Source of the DNA: Diphasiastrum complanatum
Taxonomy: Eukaryota; Streptophyta; Lycopodiopsida; Lycopodiales; Lycopodiaceae
Assembly: GCA_029204225.1 (NCBI GenBank)
Contig: CM055110.1
Coordinates: 17,422,004 to 17,486,003 of the forward strand
Reading direction: 5' to 3'
Length of the DNA: 64,000 bases
The position numbers and the translations under genes were made by a program. Below are positions 1-11,597 of the stretch, piece after piece. A model generated the notes under the pieces. The model was given only the letters and a program-made list of their open reading frames with translations, was not told the DNA's origin and did no database searches. Numbering within the stretch: the stretch's first letter is position 1; each line of letters opens with the position of its first letter.

Positions 1-99
1 TTCTTTTCTTCAACGACTCCATCTTTTGATAGTGATGTGGCTCAAGGTATAATGGTCAAAAATGATTGACAATGTATCTTTTCTTTCAACTCTCTGAAG

Positions 100-571
100 T
101 GTTAATAAAGATTAAGAAAATCACATGCACCATTTGCAGTCACAGCATGCACATCTAATATCTGATATTCAAGCAAAATTTGTGAGAATACTACGTTGAA
201 CTAAAGAAAAAAATATTTATTATGAGAAATCAACGTGCCATGCAATGACCACAGAGGAAAAAATGAATCCTAATCAAAGATTAAAGAGGAAGTAGAGCTT
301 ATTCATCGTTGAACTTCTTGCTCGCTATTACTTCCTTATATCCTATCACCCACATGGAAAAACCGTTTTCTGTCTTTTTCAGTACCAAGCTTATACCCGC
401 CAAAATCTAAAGATGTCTGATTGTTAACTACCAGTCAATTTAAAAAGAAATAACCGAATTCTGCTACGTGCTGAGATTCTCATGACTAGAGTTGCTGTCG
501 TTATCAACTGATCGTGACGTTTCGATCACTCTTCCACAATCTGAAAATATTCCAGCATCCTTGTATTAACA
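100..571 (-). repeat. Copia-1 LTR (3' LTR for the minus-strand element)
   Basis: A 472-bp terminal repeat running from TGTTAATAAAG to ATTAACA. It aligns throughout with 2308-3215 except for the fold-back insert in that copy. It is followed inward by the purine-rich tract of the element. Confidence 0.92.
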
Positions 572-2282
572 AATCCTCCCTCGCTGAAATTATTCAAACC
601 AAGTCCTTTGCAATGTATATTGTGAGATTCTCTATCTAGCGCTTTAGTCAATATGTCAGCCGTCATTTTCTTAGTGGGACAATAGTGTACAGTTATGGAC
701 TTATCTTCAATCGTTTCACGAATGAAATGATATTGAAGATCAAAATGTTGGGCTCTATGATGAGATCCTCCATTTTTGCTCATGAATAGAGCTCCTTGAT
801 TGTCATTGAGAATGCTTATTTTGAGGATTTCAAATTGAATTGTCCTACTTTACTAACATTTTAAGCTATGTCAGGTCGAGTGCAAATGCTTGTGTAAATC
901 AAAGATCCTACTAAATTTCTATAAGGTACAACCTCATTTTCTCTCGATCAGATTCACACATAGGACTCATACTACTACTAAGCACTACTCCTTTTTCAGC
1001 TGGAGTACTAACTGGATTTGCATCCATTAGACCGTATCTAGCTAACATTTCCAGAATGTATCTTTTCTGACTTAGTCTAGTGATATCTGCAACTATATCT
1101 CTTTTAATTTCCATTCCTAGATAGTTATATACTTCTCCTAAATCTTTGATAGAAAATTCTAATGCAAGTGCCATTTTAATTTCTTCTATCTTACTCTCAT
1201 CATTCCCAGTGATTAGAATATCATCTACATATATCGCTAGAATGACTATCATTTCACATTCATGAATGATATATGTGCTATTGTCTGCATTGCAAGGTCG
1301 CATCCCGATCATTTTTGCCTTTTTGTCAAACTTTTTATGCCATTCACGACATCCCTGCTTGAGTCCATAAATTGCTTTGTGCAGAAGACGCACCAACCCT
1401 GATCCATCATCAAATTTGGCTGGTTGATTCATATAGATTGTCTCATCCAGTTCTCCATTAAGAAATGTTGTCTCTACATCTGATTGCCAAACAATCCAAC
1501 CTCTCTGAGTAGCCACAACAAGCGATATTCGTATAGTTCCAATGCGAACAACAGGAGTGTAAGTCTCCGTGAAATCAATTCCTTCTATTTGACTACAACC
1601 TTTGGCCACTAACCTTGCTTTGAACCGTTCAATTGAACCATCTGGTCATACCTTCAGTTTGAATACCCACTTTGATCCAATAGCTCTTCTTCCCTTTGGC
1701 AAGGAAATGAGTTCCCATACTCGCTCATCAACATACTGCCCTTCAATCGTAGCAATGAGAGATTCAAAGAAACGTGGTAGCCCTGCCAAGAACATGTAGG
1801 TCAGCTGTTTTTCTTCAATCTGAAATCCGATGGCTACAAGCTTTCGTGTTGTCTGCCGAAAGCGATCAGCGTAAGCACTGGCGGTCTCTCCTTCTCCCAT
1901 CTGCATGTTTGTGAGTTCACGCTGCAAAATGATCCTTGAGCCCAATCCAGTTCCATGGTAGAGCCGCTTTAGATGCTCCCAAACACCATCAGGAGTGCTT
2001 AGCTCCGGCACTTGTGCTCCTACAAGACTATTGACTGACAAGCACAACATGGTGTAAGCTTGCATGGTCCTTGAACAATGATAATTGTTCATGGAGTTCT
2101 GGCATGGGTTCTCCAACTGGTTCTTTCTCAGTTCCAATTACGATCTCCCATAATCCACGCTCTTGAAAAAGAATCTTCATTCTCCAAGCCCAATCACCAT
2201 AGTTGTCTCCATCCAATCTCTCCACACTACGAGGATCAAACATGAATTGAACTACTTTTTGCGCCATGCTTCCACAGAACAC
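572..2282 (-). pseudogene. Copia-1 gag-pol remnant
   Basis: Read on the minus strand. A gag start (about 2282-1715) with the copia N-terminal motif LDGDNYGDW runs, after a frameshift near 2100, straight into the start of RT (KGRRAIGSKWVFKLKV, about 1700-1646). RT then continues at 1609-911 with CSQIEGIDFTETYTPV, YGLKQG and the catalytic box YVDD. A second deletion joins the end of RT to the C-terminal RNase H segment (783-526) with its ADILTKALD signature. The zinc knuckle, protease and integrase are missing, and several stops lie between 911 and 783. The order gag-RT-RNase H with fused edges shows two internal deletions, not poor sequence. Dead copy. Confidence 0.9.
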
Positions 2283-2307
2283 GCTAGTGTTGTGGGCCCA
2301 TAACCTT

Positions 2308-3215
2308 TGTTAATAAAGATTAAGAAAATCACATGCACCATTTTGCAGTCACAACATGCACATCTAATATCTGATATTCAAGCAAAATTTGTGAGAATAC
2401 TACCTTGAACAAAAGAGAAAAATCTTTATTATGAGAAATCAACGTGCCATGCAATGACTACAGAGGAAAAAGTGTAATCCTAATCAAAGATTACTACATA
2501 AACAAAAGTGTAATCCTAATCAATGATTAAAGAGGAAGTAGAGCTTATTCATCGTTGAACTTCTTGCTCACTATTACTTCCTTATATCCTATCACCCACT
2601 TGAAAAAAATGTTTCCTGTCTTTTTCAGTACCAAGCTTATACCCGCCAAAATCTAAAGATGTCTGACTGTTAACTACGAGTCAGTTTAAAAAAAAGTAAT
2701 GGATTCTTTGTGCTGATTACACCCACTTTTGGGGCTTTTTAAAAAGCATAAAATGTCACTAAATTTTTTAAAAAAAAATTCAATATTCTGAAGCCCATTC
2801 CAATCCGCGTCAGACTGCGTGTCAGACCGTGTCAGACTGTGTGCATATGTCTGCCACGTGGCAGTTTCTCATTGGTCCAAAAAATCCCAAACTACTGATT
2901 ATGCTTTGTAAATGGCATTTGGAAAATTCAAAGACTCCATTACGCAATGGAAGGAGCCGGGCACAGGCCATTATGCCCGGTTCGGCTTTCCAAAAAAAAA
3001 AATTAGAAATCCTTACCGTGCATAACCGCCTCGCCCAAATTTTTTTGGAAATCCTTACCGGGCATAATGGCTTGTGCCCGGCTCCTTCCATAATACATAA
3101 CAGAATTTTGCATTTTGCCACGTGCTGAGATTCTCATGACTAGAGGTGCTGTCGTTATCAACTGATCCTGACGTTTTGATCAATCTGAGAATATTCCAGC
3201 GTCCTTGTATTAACA
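2308..3215 (-). repeat. Copia-1 LTR (5' LTR), split by a fold-back insert
   Basis: The same LTR as 100-571, beginning TGTTAATAAAG and ending ATTAACA next to the TGAAG duplication. It is longer because about 404 bp were inserted at 2718-3121, with an 8-bp near-duplication on either side. Confidence 0.9.
2718..3121. mobile_element. Fold-back / MITE-like insert in the Copia-1 LTR
   Basis: Absent from the other LTR. It is flanked by GTGCTGAT (2710-2717) and GTGCTGAG (3122-3129), an 8-bp duplication with one mismatch, the size hAT elements make. Inside are 32-nt inverted arms at 2949-2980 and 3058-3089 that match at all but one position, a perfect 14-bp palindrome with a CACGTG core at 2851-2864, and a short tandem of GTCAGAC-type units at about 2808-2842. 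There is no coding capacity. I see no clear terminal inverted repeats at the outer ends, so its superfamily is a guess. Confidence 0.65.
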
Positions 3216-3760
3216 TGAAGTGCGATGGAATGCAGGGACAGCTTATAGAAACATTCTCTTCCTTCATCTCTCAGAAGTGCGATGGATGGGCAGAAAAAGT
3301 GATACTCATTCGTAGAAGGCAGGGTGATTCCAAATGCCTCTCTGATAGCGATGGTCAGACATGAATAGACCCACTTCTGAGTAGAGACTTCCGGATGAAA
3401 ATTATCTCTCTGTCAGAGATGGAGCAGAGTCAGAATGCTCAATGATTAATGTCCTTCCTTCCTCTGTGCTCCTTCCTCTGTCAGCGATGGAGCAGAAGGA
3501 ACAGACCTTCCTCTTAAGTGCGATGGCAGACAGAAGGAGCAGAGGTTACTCTCTTCTCTGTCAGCGATGGATGGAACTGATCATACTGTTCTCTGGTCAG
3601 AGGTTACCCTCTTCTCTATGGATGAACATTTTGTCAGCAATGATTAGTAGTGAATATACTGTCCAGAAAAGTGCGATGGACAGCCTTTCTGATGAAGGAA
3701 TTCATCTATAGCATTGATGGTCAGAGTCGCATCTCCAATGATAGCACTTTAGAAGCTGTC
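3216..3760. repeat. Degenerate short-repeat tract (GCGATGG units)
   Basis: Two related words recur at irregular 30-70 bp spacing: AAGTGCGATGG (near 3219, 3276, 3511, 3668) and GTCAGCGATGG or variants (near 3340, 3403, 3475, 3558, 3632, 3710). Purine-rich 'agcagaagg' spacers lie between them. It looks like a decayed minisatellite or the repetitive interior of an unidentified element. The small open frames here are by-products of the repeat. Confidence 0.55.
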
Positions 3761-4740
3761 AAACATTTCTTTATGGTAGTGATGAACTAACTCTTTTTCT
3801 CTTTTTTCCTTTCGTCTATTATGTTTATCTACTCAGATGGAATGTTGTAGAATCAACAGTGATAGTCATGCTCAGACAGCAGAGGTAATAGATACAACAA
3901 TAGTTTATCCCTTCTTCAGGTCCTCTGATAGACAGTATTCTGCTCAAAAGGTTATGTGGTAGCCCTGCGATGGATCAACATGCCCACAGGAGGTACTAGT
4001 AATTCAAACCGAGATTAGACAAGTGTTTATCTCCAATAAGCTCATTTCTTTCCTATGGAGAGTGTATTGATCACTAGTGGTTGTCTTGCATAATGTATTT
4101 CAAGAGCCTTTAAGAGTGTGGTCTCCTTTAGTCTCTTATACAAGTAATTGGACACCTTTCTTTTATCTTCTTTTTTTACTTTTTTCATTTTGCCAAGTTG
4201 AAATATTCTATAGCACTTGCAATGGGTCACACCTGTTTAGGATTACCCTTGTCTCTAGGGTTGCACCTTGTTTGTCAAGGTCTTGACCTTTGTCCCCAAC
4301 ATCAATTTGAGTGCCCAAATTGTCATTGCTTCTCTTAGATTGGCTTTGTCGGCTTGTTGGTGATTGTCACAAGGACCTTTGTCGATGCTCTGGTGTCTAT
4401 TTTTTTCGTCTCTCTTTGGTCTCAAATTTTTTTTTGGGCTTCAAGGAAAAGGGCGTCCTGCAAAATCTCAGATATCTTCTTATATTAATAAAAACCGGAG
4501 GTTACATTGATGAAATCAGACGTTCAACAGCCGAAAGAAAACATAATAGCTAATTCTAAGGCTAATTTTATTTAAAGACTGTAGTTCTTTTTGGGTGAAC
4601 TGGGACCCCTTCGGCATGGGCTATACTAGCCAAATATATGCCGATCACACTTTGATCTAATCAACTTCCCTTAGAAAGCATGCAAGTTATTGCATAAAAC
4701 TTTGAAAATTAGCTCAATTTTGCGTGCTAAAAAATCGGCT
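3761..4740. other. Intergenic stretch, nothing recognised
   Basis: AT-rich, with frequent stops in all frames and no similarity to the retroelements beside it that I can see. One more GCGATGG word occurs at about 3966. No gene, RNA or repeat boundary could be supported. Confidence 0.5.
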
Positions 4741-5790
4741 AACACCTGTCCACACCTCATAAGGTGTCTTGCCATTCAAGGCTTTGGTGATGGATCGATT
4801 CTGTAAGTAGGCAGGTGTACTAACAGCTTCTGCCCAGAATTTCTTTGGAAGAGAGACATGGGCCATCATGCTCTTGGCACTTTCGATGAGTGTCCGATTC
4901 TTCCGTTCAGCTACACCAATAGACTGAGGTGAGTAGCTGGTTGTATATTATTGATGTATCCCGTAGGTCTTGCAAAACTCCTTGAATTTTGTGGAGATGT
5001 ACTCTCCCCCTCCATCTGTGCATAGAGCCTTGATTTTCCTCTGGGTTTGGTTTTCTACAGACGCCTTGAACTGCTTGAAGAACTTGAATGCTTCATATTT
5101 GTTCTTCATATAGTAGGTTGCAGTCCTTCGAGAGAAGTCGTTGATGAAGGTTGAGAAATAGAGAGCTCCCCCTGTGGAAGTAGTCTGCATCGGGCCACCA
5201 ATGTCGCTATGTACAAGGTCAAGCAAGCCCTTGGATGTATGAACTGAGTCTGAACTGAAGGGACTCCTAGCATGCTTGCTGATAATACAAGTTTCGCATG
5301 GAGAAGTTGGCTTGCTGACTAAAGGCAGATCTTGTACTAGACTCTGAGCTCTGACATTTGCTGAATATTGTTGAAGTTAAGATGGCCAAGTCTGGAATGC
5401 CACATCATATCAGTTGATTCAGAAGTGGCTGTGTGAAGAGCTTGACTGTTAGAAAAATAGCAATGGCTGAGTTTGTACATAGCCACTTCTTCTTCCATAG
5501 GTCAGAACCTTCCGGGATATGTCAAGAATTGTGCAGTCTTTTGTATCTAATTCGACCCTCCGACTTGAATCGGTGATTCTGGTAATTGAGAGCAGATTCT
5601 TGGTCAGATTTGGAATGTGGAGAACGTTGGACAGCAACTTGACCTCACCTCTTTTGAATTCAACTCTGGTTGCGATGGTGAGTCATGTGTTGTGTTGTTC
5701 CGGAATCTAGATACCAAGAATCGATATCCTATTGTTCTCCGACTTTGTTCATGAAAGCTTCTTCATCTTCTTCTTCTTCATTAGGGGAGA
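4741..5790 (-). pseudogene. Copia-2: protease-integrase fragment
   Basis: Minus strand. A protease active-site segment (WYLDSGTTQHMT, near 5725-5690) is followed by the pre-integrase region (NVLHIPNLTKNLLSI, about 5630-5590) and the integrase catalytic core (LVHSDIGGPM, then the DGGGEY strand, 5226-4948). It ends in the region normally reading 'gKTPYEVW' near 4760. An acidic Glu-rich stretch precedes the protease. Stops and frameshifts are scattered through it. LTRs, gag and RT are not attached, so this is a truncated relic of a copia family different from Copia-1. Confidence 0.85.
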
Positions 5791-6215
5791 TTTGAGCTCC
5801 AAAAAGACTCTTTAAAAATTCGTGCAAGATGTCTTTAATATTATTAAAATATTATAACACTAATACTTTTGACTTGCCAGTTAGAAATTAGCTTGTGATC
5901 TGATTCATTAGTATAAGCTCTAAATGTGATGATGTAATTAGTGTACAGCTTATATGGTTTACTATATATGGTTGTGATCGAGACGCGACCAGTTAGAATA
6001 TATTGATCGAGAACTGATCCCGTAGACGGCTACTTGGGTTAGCTGGGTAGCCACACATAGGAAAAATTAGCCTGTACAAAGTTATTTACAATACTTGCTA
6101 TACTTGGGAGCATGTTCTAAGTTTGTCGGTCGAATTTGGCCATATTGGGCCCCGACCTTAGTTTGACAGGTGGTAGGCCAATTTTAGGACACCTGCCTTT
6201 TCATGCAGTTTGTGA
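5791..6215. other. AT-rich sequence upstream of the 136-bp repeat
   Basis: Non-coding. It may be the 5' part of an LTR whose last 136 bp are the repeat at 6216-6351, since promoter-like AT-rich sequence precedes it. No second copy of this part exists in the window, so the LTR start cannot be placed. Confidence 0.35.
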
Positions 6216-9200
6216 ATACTCTATATGTATAGTGTTTCTTTGTAATCTAATAACTTTTGTTGTGCCATCTTTGAGAGCTTGTGAGGAGTGGCTATGGTGA
6301 TTGTGTGATGTGATCTGCATACTGCACTAGATCCTAACAGAATTTCAACTTGGTATTAGAGAGTCAGGGTGATGCAGGTATGCACGATCCGGTGGAGCTA
6401 TGAGATAGCATCTTTCACCAAGAAAAATAGCACTCAGAGCGTCTTAGGAGAGAGGACTCCATACAGGATATCGGCAGCCCGAATGGCATGAGACAGCAAA
6501 GTTCCTTCGATTGGAACTTCGGGGAAGATCAAAACGATTGTCGTAGGTGGATTCCAGGGAGAATTCACGGAGAAACTTGCAGTTTCGGTGGTTTCAAGGA
6601 AATCATCGATGGTGGCTTCATAATTCACTGTGTGGACAACCGTTTGGCGCAACGAGGCTAGCATGAGAATGCAAAGAGCAGGGATGGAGAGCCATAGCAA
6701 TTTATAGGGCCAAATTTGGTTGAAAACGGAGGAAATTTGGAAACTTTCCAGTTTTGTGGGGTGTTGACGAATTTCTGGAAAAATTAGTTTGTTTGCAGTT
6801 GATACTGCACCAATTGTGAAATTGTAAATTGCATCGGAGAGCCAGAGGTAGGGTGACCTCTGTGGAGTGAAGAACTGCAAGTGGAAGCTTAGTGAAAGGC
6901 TGAGCAAAGCCCAAGATATCCTCCTCTTCATGGCTGCTAGGGTTTACAGCAAGAAAATCTTGGATCTTTCTTTGTAGGAATTATCTTTTTGATCTGTAAA
7001 TGCTTGTATGAGGGCACGCCGGTGAGGAATGGACAATTTAAAAAAGCCGTGGGCGGTCGTAGGCCAGTAAGAGAACTGGAACAGGTCGAAGCAAAGAAAC
7101 CACCATAGCTTAGAGCTCGGTGATAGAGAGAAAGAGATAGCATGGAGGAGGAGAGGGCCGCGATGGACAGGTCGCGCGCGTCCAATCAGACTAAGAGGGT
7201 AGCGACTGGAGAGCTCGGTGTGTGTATGGAGGAGCAAGATTCAGTGCACCCAAATAGTCAAGATCGTTGGATCTGGATCCAACGCGATCGATGGTCACAA
7301 AGAAGCGCTCGGGGAGCAACGTGGGCCATCAGATCTTGGGAGGCCAATGGATGCATTTAAAAGGGGCCTGAAGGGCAATGAAGAAAATAAGTGGCCTTTT
7401 TTTCATTAAAAATTTTCAAATGGATATTCATTGAAGAGACCCGAAGTCCAAAATGGACTTCACTTCATTAAAAATCTTCATTATGAAGAAACAGTTCAAA
7501 TTTGCAAGGCATTTTGGAAATGGACCTATCTTTGGCTAGAGGACACCTTTTTTGGCCATCCTTGGCACAAAATGACCCCTGAAATTGGCTGCTTAGAGCT
7601 AGCGGATAGAGCGATGTCACAGACAGGGAGAAATGCATTTCAAGGAGTTTTGTCACCATTCTATCGAGCTCTAGTGATGGGCTACATTCGCTATTTGGGT
7701 ACCGTAGGACCAAATTGGGGAAATTTTTGGCTGGTAAAACCTGCTACAGGGCAGTACGATGAGGCATTATCGCTTTGAAATCATTATTTCTTACACATAA
7801 CAGGGTAACAAGGCGTTTGGAGGCAGTAAATGTAGTATGGGGGCGAATGGTAGCAGAATTGTGTGGAGAAAGCTAGTATTGGCGACGGAAGTGCAACTTG
7901 GCGGCGTGACTACTCATCATTGGCAACAATTTTGAGAGGGCAAGCAATCACAGGTGAGAAAAAGACATGGTATGCCGATTACAGGTGAGAAATTCTTGTA
8001 ATCAGGTTCAACTTTTGGAGTTAGAACCAACCAACGTCAAGTGGCATTTTCGGGGAACGCTCTCACAGGTATGATCGGCAGTGGCATTGTTGAGTCAGGT
8101 CATAGCTGTATTGACACACACATCTGTAGCTTGGAAATTTCTCGTTCGGAGGGAAATATGGGCTAGCTTGGAGGTACACACATATTGGTGGTCATAGGTG
8201 ATGGAAGTGCGAAGTGGTGCCAGTTGGAAGCCATTGGGCAAGATAGCAGACTTGCATTGGACGAGCTGTGTGTGGGACATGCAAAGGATGAAGAACCGGT
8301 CGATAATCACACTTTGGATGCTCTTGGTGAGTGGTGAGTGTGATGATTTTGCAGTTTTGCAGTTGGTAAGTCAATTTTGATCAAGTAATTGTAGTTGTGG
8401 AGCAGTGTATCAGGTTCATCAAGGAGATACACTTCAACTGCCAGTTTGGATAAGTCAAGTCAATTTGCCATATCCGTATTGCATCAGGGATGTAGATTTT
8501 AGTGATGACAAGGTGTAGATCATTTGGTTTGGGCCATGGAAGATTTCACAGGTTCACTTGGAGAGATATTGGCATGCACAGTCATGTGAGGGACTTGATG
8601 GTGGCTTTGGAGTTCACATCTTAGTGTATTCTCAGGGAGTGGTTTGGAACCACTCACAGGAGCAGCTAGGAGCTAGCTTGGGGGAATACAAGTGGGCACT
8701 ACAGGGTAGATGCTTAGATCTTTCTGATCAGGACTGGCACTAGAATACCTGGTAGGGATAGCACTGCAGGATGACATGGGATAATCATCAGGGGGCAGCT
8801 ATTTCATATTGGACTTGAGTCATTGGCATGGACAGGACTTACAAGGGAATTCATGATGGAATCAGGAAGCTACAAATGCAAATGGACAAAGCGTGAAGCT
8901 TTGGAAGCCAGCTTTAGGTTGGAGAGCTGATGGAGATCGTATGAGGTGTGATCGAAGGGCAAACACTATGATGGGTGTTTTGCTAGTGATCTACTAGAGG
9001 GGACACTGATGGCGAGGACTTCATGGTGTGCTCATTTGGGAGTACGTGATGACATTACAGTAGGGGGCCAGTTTTGGACATTGGCATCGATGGGGAGGCA
9101 TCTACCATCATGGGCGCAGATAAGCTATCTATAGCTTTCATGTATTTGGCTATATTTGTAGGAGTCTAGGCTTGGCACAAGTGTTGGAATTTCCATGGTG

Positions 9201-10321
9201 CAGATTCTCAGGTGGCGGGATCATAGGGAAGCCTAGAGGAAGTCACTCAGAGCCATATACCTCAATACGATCAGGGAGACAGTGGTCTCGGGATCCCATG
9301 AGCGACGACTCAGGGATATGCTTGCGGTGGCATGGTGTCGGGTGACACATAGCCAGGGAGAGCGAGAAGATGCTAGGAGCTAGGTGGAGCAAGTGATGCT
9401 TTGGAGTTCGGCTTGTCTAGCAGGATAGTGACCAGGATCGAAGACATCAGGTGAGCATAATATGTGGATGACGAGTCCATTGGGGTGGCACTCAGGGAGA
9501 TGCTACAGTTGCTCAAGTATGATATGTCATTTGATGAATGGACGATGTTCTTCAGCTGGTGCATCATGTGATGACCTAGGGACGGGTCATGCCTACTTGG
9601 AGGTAGATGGCATGGAGTGTACCTAGGGTGGTACATATCCTAAGGGCATGGAGTGCATTACAGGGTGATGTGGATCCAGCATGCCCACGGTTGTGAGCCA
9701 ACAGGGATGGAGATGGTTGCTCAGGAAGTGACAGCTGCTACTTTGGCGAGTGATCAGGTGAGCTGCATGGTTATATGCACGGTAGTCTCTAGGTTGGAAC
9801 CACATGTTATTTCTATCCATCATTATTTGGTAAGCAAGATGCAGTTTTTGGTTAGATCCAATTGGAGTCTAGTTGCACTACAGGTGGACAGATTCTTGGG
9901 GAGCTATCAGCGGGTAATGGATACTTGGTGATCAAAATGGTACAAGATACAGGGTTCTGGAGCTATCCTACCTGATATGCTATGGATCGTGGGTGAGTTA
10001 TTCATCACGATAGTGGATCTAGTTTGTATTTGCTTTGGCTTGGACACTATGATGGATGTTGTGGCGAGATAGGCTCCTTGGTGGGAGGCCTATGTATTGG
10101 TGAAATCAGAATTGGCAACATCAAACATGGGAAGTTGAGCCTACATGGGATGTAGGAGAGGCGTATCATCATCAGTATCTTTGGGATACTCTATATGTAC
10201 AGTGTTTCTTTGTAATCTAATAACTTTTGTTGTGCCATCTTTGAGAGCTTGTGAGGAGTGGCTATGGTGATTGTGTGATGTGATCTGCATACTGCACTAG
10301 TACCTAACAGAATCTCAACTT
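6216..10321 (+). mobile_element. Candidate non-autonomous LTR-like unit bounded by 136-bp direct repeats
   Basis: Two copies of a 136-bp sequence (6216-6351 and 10186-10321) differ at only a few positions and enclose about 3.8 kb without any retroelement protein. Directly after the left copy is TGGTATTAGAGA (6351-6362), close to the usual plant primer-binding site complementary to initiator tRNA-Met, so the left copy behaves as a 5' LTR end. Homology in the right copy stops exactly at that point. The interior holds an unrecognised 165-codon frame, a 115-codon plus-strand frame (7431-7778) and a long G/T-rich non-coding stretch (about 7800-10180). No target duplication was found. It may be a LARD-type element or a segment duplication. 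Confidence 0.5.
6434..6931 (-). CDS. Unrecognised 165-residue open frame
   Basis: An ATG-started frame on the minus strand inside the non-autonomous unit, antisense to it. The N-terminus MKRRISWALLSLSLSFHLQ resembles a signal or anchor segment, and a second hydrophobic stretch (LLWLSIPALCILMLASL) lies around residues 78-95. The second half is rich in Thr, Glu and Pro. No family is recognised. Its length is above what chance gives in this composition, and the GC-richer sequence just upstream (6940-7330) looks like a gene leader. A captured host gene fragment is possible. Expression is unknown and it may be spurious. Confidence 0.3.
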   Translation of the reverse strand: MKRRISWALLSLSLSFHLQFFTPQRSPYLWLSDAIYNFTIGAVSTANKLIFPEIRQHPTKLESFQISSVFNQIWPYKLLWLSIPALCILMLASLRQTVVHTVNYEATIDDFLETTETASFSVNSPWNPPTTIVLIFPEVPIEGTLLSHAIRAADILYGVLSPKTL

Positions 10322-10630
10322 AGAACTATGTCATGTAACATATTATTGGAAAGCCCTTGTTGAGCTGTTTCCAATGCATCGGACTGTGCTAAATTCGGAT
10401 TTACCACTAAAAAGTTATGCCATTTTTAGTGTGGAATCAAAATGTGAACTCAAAAAGTTACGTTATGTAGATTTCAAATTTGAGTGTTTTGATTGGTCCA
10501 TGTGTAAGAAAAATTTGAGAAAAAATATAAAAAGAATCTTTACAAAGGTTTTTTTTTGGATATAGAACTCCTCTAATGGTTGCTGATTTGAGTGACTGGT
10601 TGTAGCACTATGTGCTTGTTGTTGGAACTG
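10322..10630. other. Non-coding spacer with a shared repeat word
   Basis: Contains a stretch near 10515-10575 (CTTTACAAAGG ... GAACTCCTCTAATG) that recurs near 30117-30160 beside another copia remnant. A segment near 10346-10375 resembles the arm of the fold-back at 31222-31405. There is no coding capacity. Confidence 0.4.
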
Positions 10631-10639
10631 CTTCTTCTT

Positions 10640-11455
10640 TTCGTTGTTGTACTTTAAAGTTCGGCAGTCCTTGATTGCATGGCCAGTCCTCTTAAAGTAT
10701 TTGCAGAAAAGTTTCTACACTGGTTGGAATGATGAAGAGTTTGAATTCAATCCTGAACTGGAATTTGGCCTAGATTGCATGTTGCTCTTCTTGTCAGTAG
10801 AGCCTGACTTTGTAGATCTCTTGGATCTAAACTTCTGATTTTTTGAATATAGAGCTTGAGGATCCGATCCTGAGACTGAGGAGGATGCTGATCTTCTGAT
10901 CTCCTCTTGTAGGAGTAGTGAAATTACTCTTGATAAAGTGAGGTGCTCCTGGGTAGAACTTGTCATTACCCAATTTTTGTAGGCTTCAGATAGACTTGAT
11001 AATAGAGTCATGAGTGCATCGAAATCTTCTATGACTGAGCCAGTTGTAGTCATATGCTCCATAAGATTTTTGAACGTGTTGAGATGACTCGAAACACTAT
11101 TTGCATCAAACATTTTGAGGTTGCAGAATTTCTTCCTCAGATGAAGCTTGGATGTTACATCTCTGATGTCGTAGAGAGTTGCTAGAATGTCTCATGCATC
11201 CTTAGCAGTCTAAGCAGCATGTATGTAGGTGATCTAAGTATCCTTGATGTTGAGGGTGATCATGGCAAATGCTTTGCCATCTCTCAGTCTCCAAATGGTG
11301 ATGATGGCTGCATCACCTTCTGGTTTGAGCTCTGTGCCATCAATGATGTCCCACAGTTCTTTGGCTAGAAGTATAACCTTCATCTTGAATGTCCAGAGAT
11401 GGTAGTTATCTCCATCAAGTTTGTCAATGAGAGATGAACTAGATTATGGATCCAT
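10640..11455 (-). pseudogene. Copia gag polyprotein remnant (minus strand)
   Basis: The reading starts near 11455 with the copia gag N-terminus (LIDKLDGDNYHLWTFKMKV) and passes through a UBN2-type gag region (about 11113-10850: SHLNTFKNLMEHM, LLSSLSEAY). It then crosses a Ser/Asn-rich linker and ends at a zinc knuckle near 10720-10680. The knuckle reads C-x2-F-x4-H-x4-C, so its second cysteine has become Phe. A stop codon interrupts codon 4, and other stops lie at about 11180-11240. The related gag at 32864 shares the NYHLWxFKMR motif. Everything downstream of gag is missing. The element's own primer site and LTR lie just upstream at 11583-11884. Confidence 0.85.
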
Positions 11456-11582
11456 TGTGGTTGAGCAAGATCGTTGGTAGAAACAACGATTGTCGGAATA
11501 CTATTGGCTGCACATTTTCTAGAAAGATGTCTTATAGAAACAAGAGAGACAATTCACAGTAGAAATGCAAATTACTGAAATG

Positions 11583-11597
11583 CCCGCTTTGATACCA
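11583..11597 (-). other. Primer-binding site of the minus-strand copia
   Basis: On the minus strand this reads TGGTATCAAAGCGGG, complementary to the 3' end of plant initiator tRNA-Met, and abuts the LTR end (...CGACA) at 11598. It fixes the element's orientation. Confidence 0.8.

Larger units (their letters stand above)
100..3215 (-). mobile_element. Copia-1: Ty1/copia LTR retrotransposon, internally deleted
   Basis: A minus-strand copia element with two long direct repeats starting TGTTAATAAAG and ending GTATTAACA. The 5-bp target-site duplication TGAAG lies immediately outside both ends (95-99 and 3216-3220), so both termini are original. On the minus strand a purine-rich tract (GCGAGGGAGGATT) abuts the left LTR, as expected for 3' LTR priming. 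The interior keeps a gag start, part of the reverse transcriptase (RT) and a piece of RNase H; protease and integrase are gone. It cannot move by itself. It lies in the intergenic part of the window, inside a stretch of degenerate GCGATGG-type repeats that continues on the right side. Confidence 0.93.

Noticed and set aside
7431-7778. 115-codon plus-strand frame as a gene
   Set aside because: No recognisable motif, an overlapping antisense frame, and location in a non-coding retroelement interior; kept only as a remark in that entry.
10186-10321. Calling this a certain 3' LTR
   Set aside because: No polypurine tract or target duplication supports it, and its homology reaches the primer-site boundary in an unusual way; reported only as a direct repeat.
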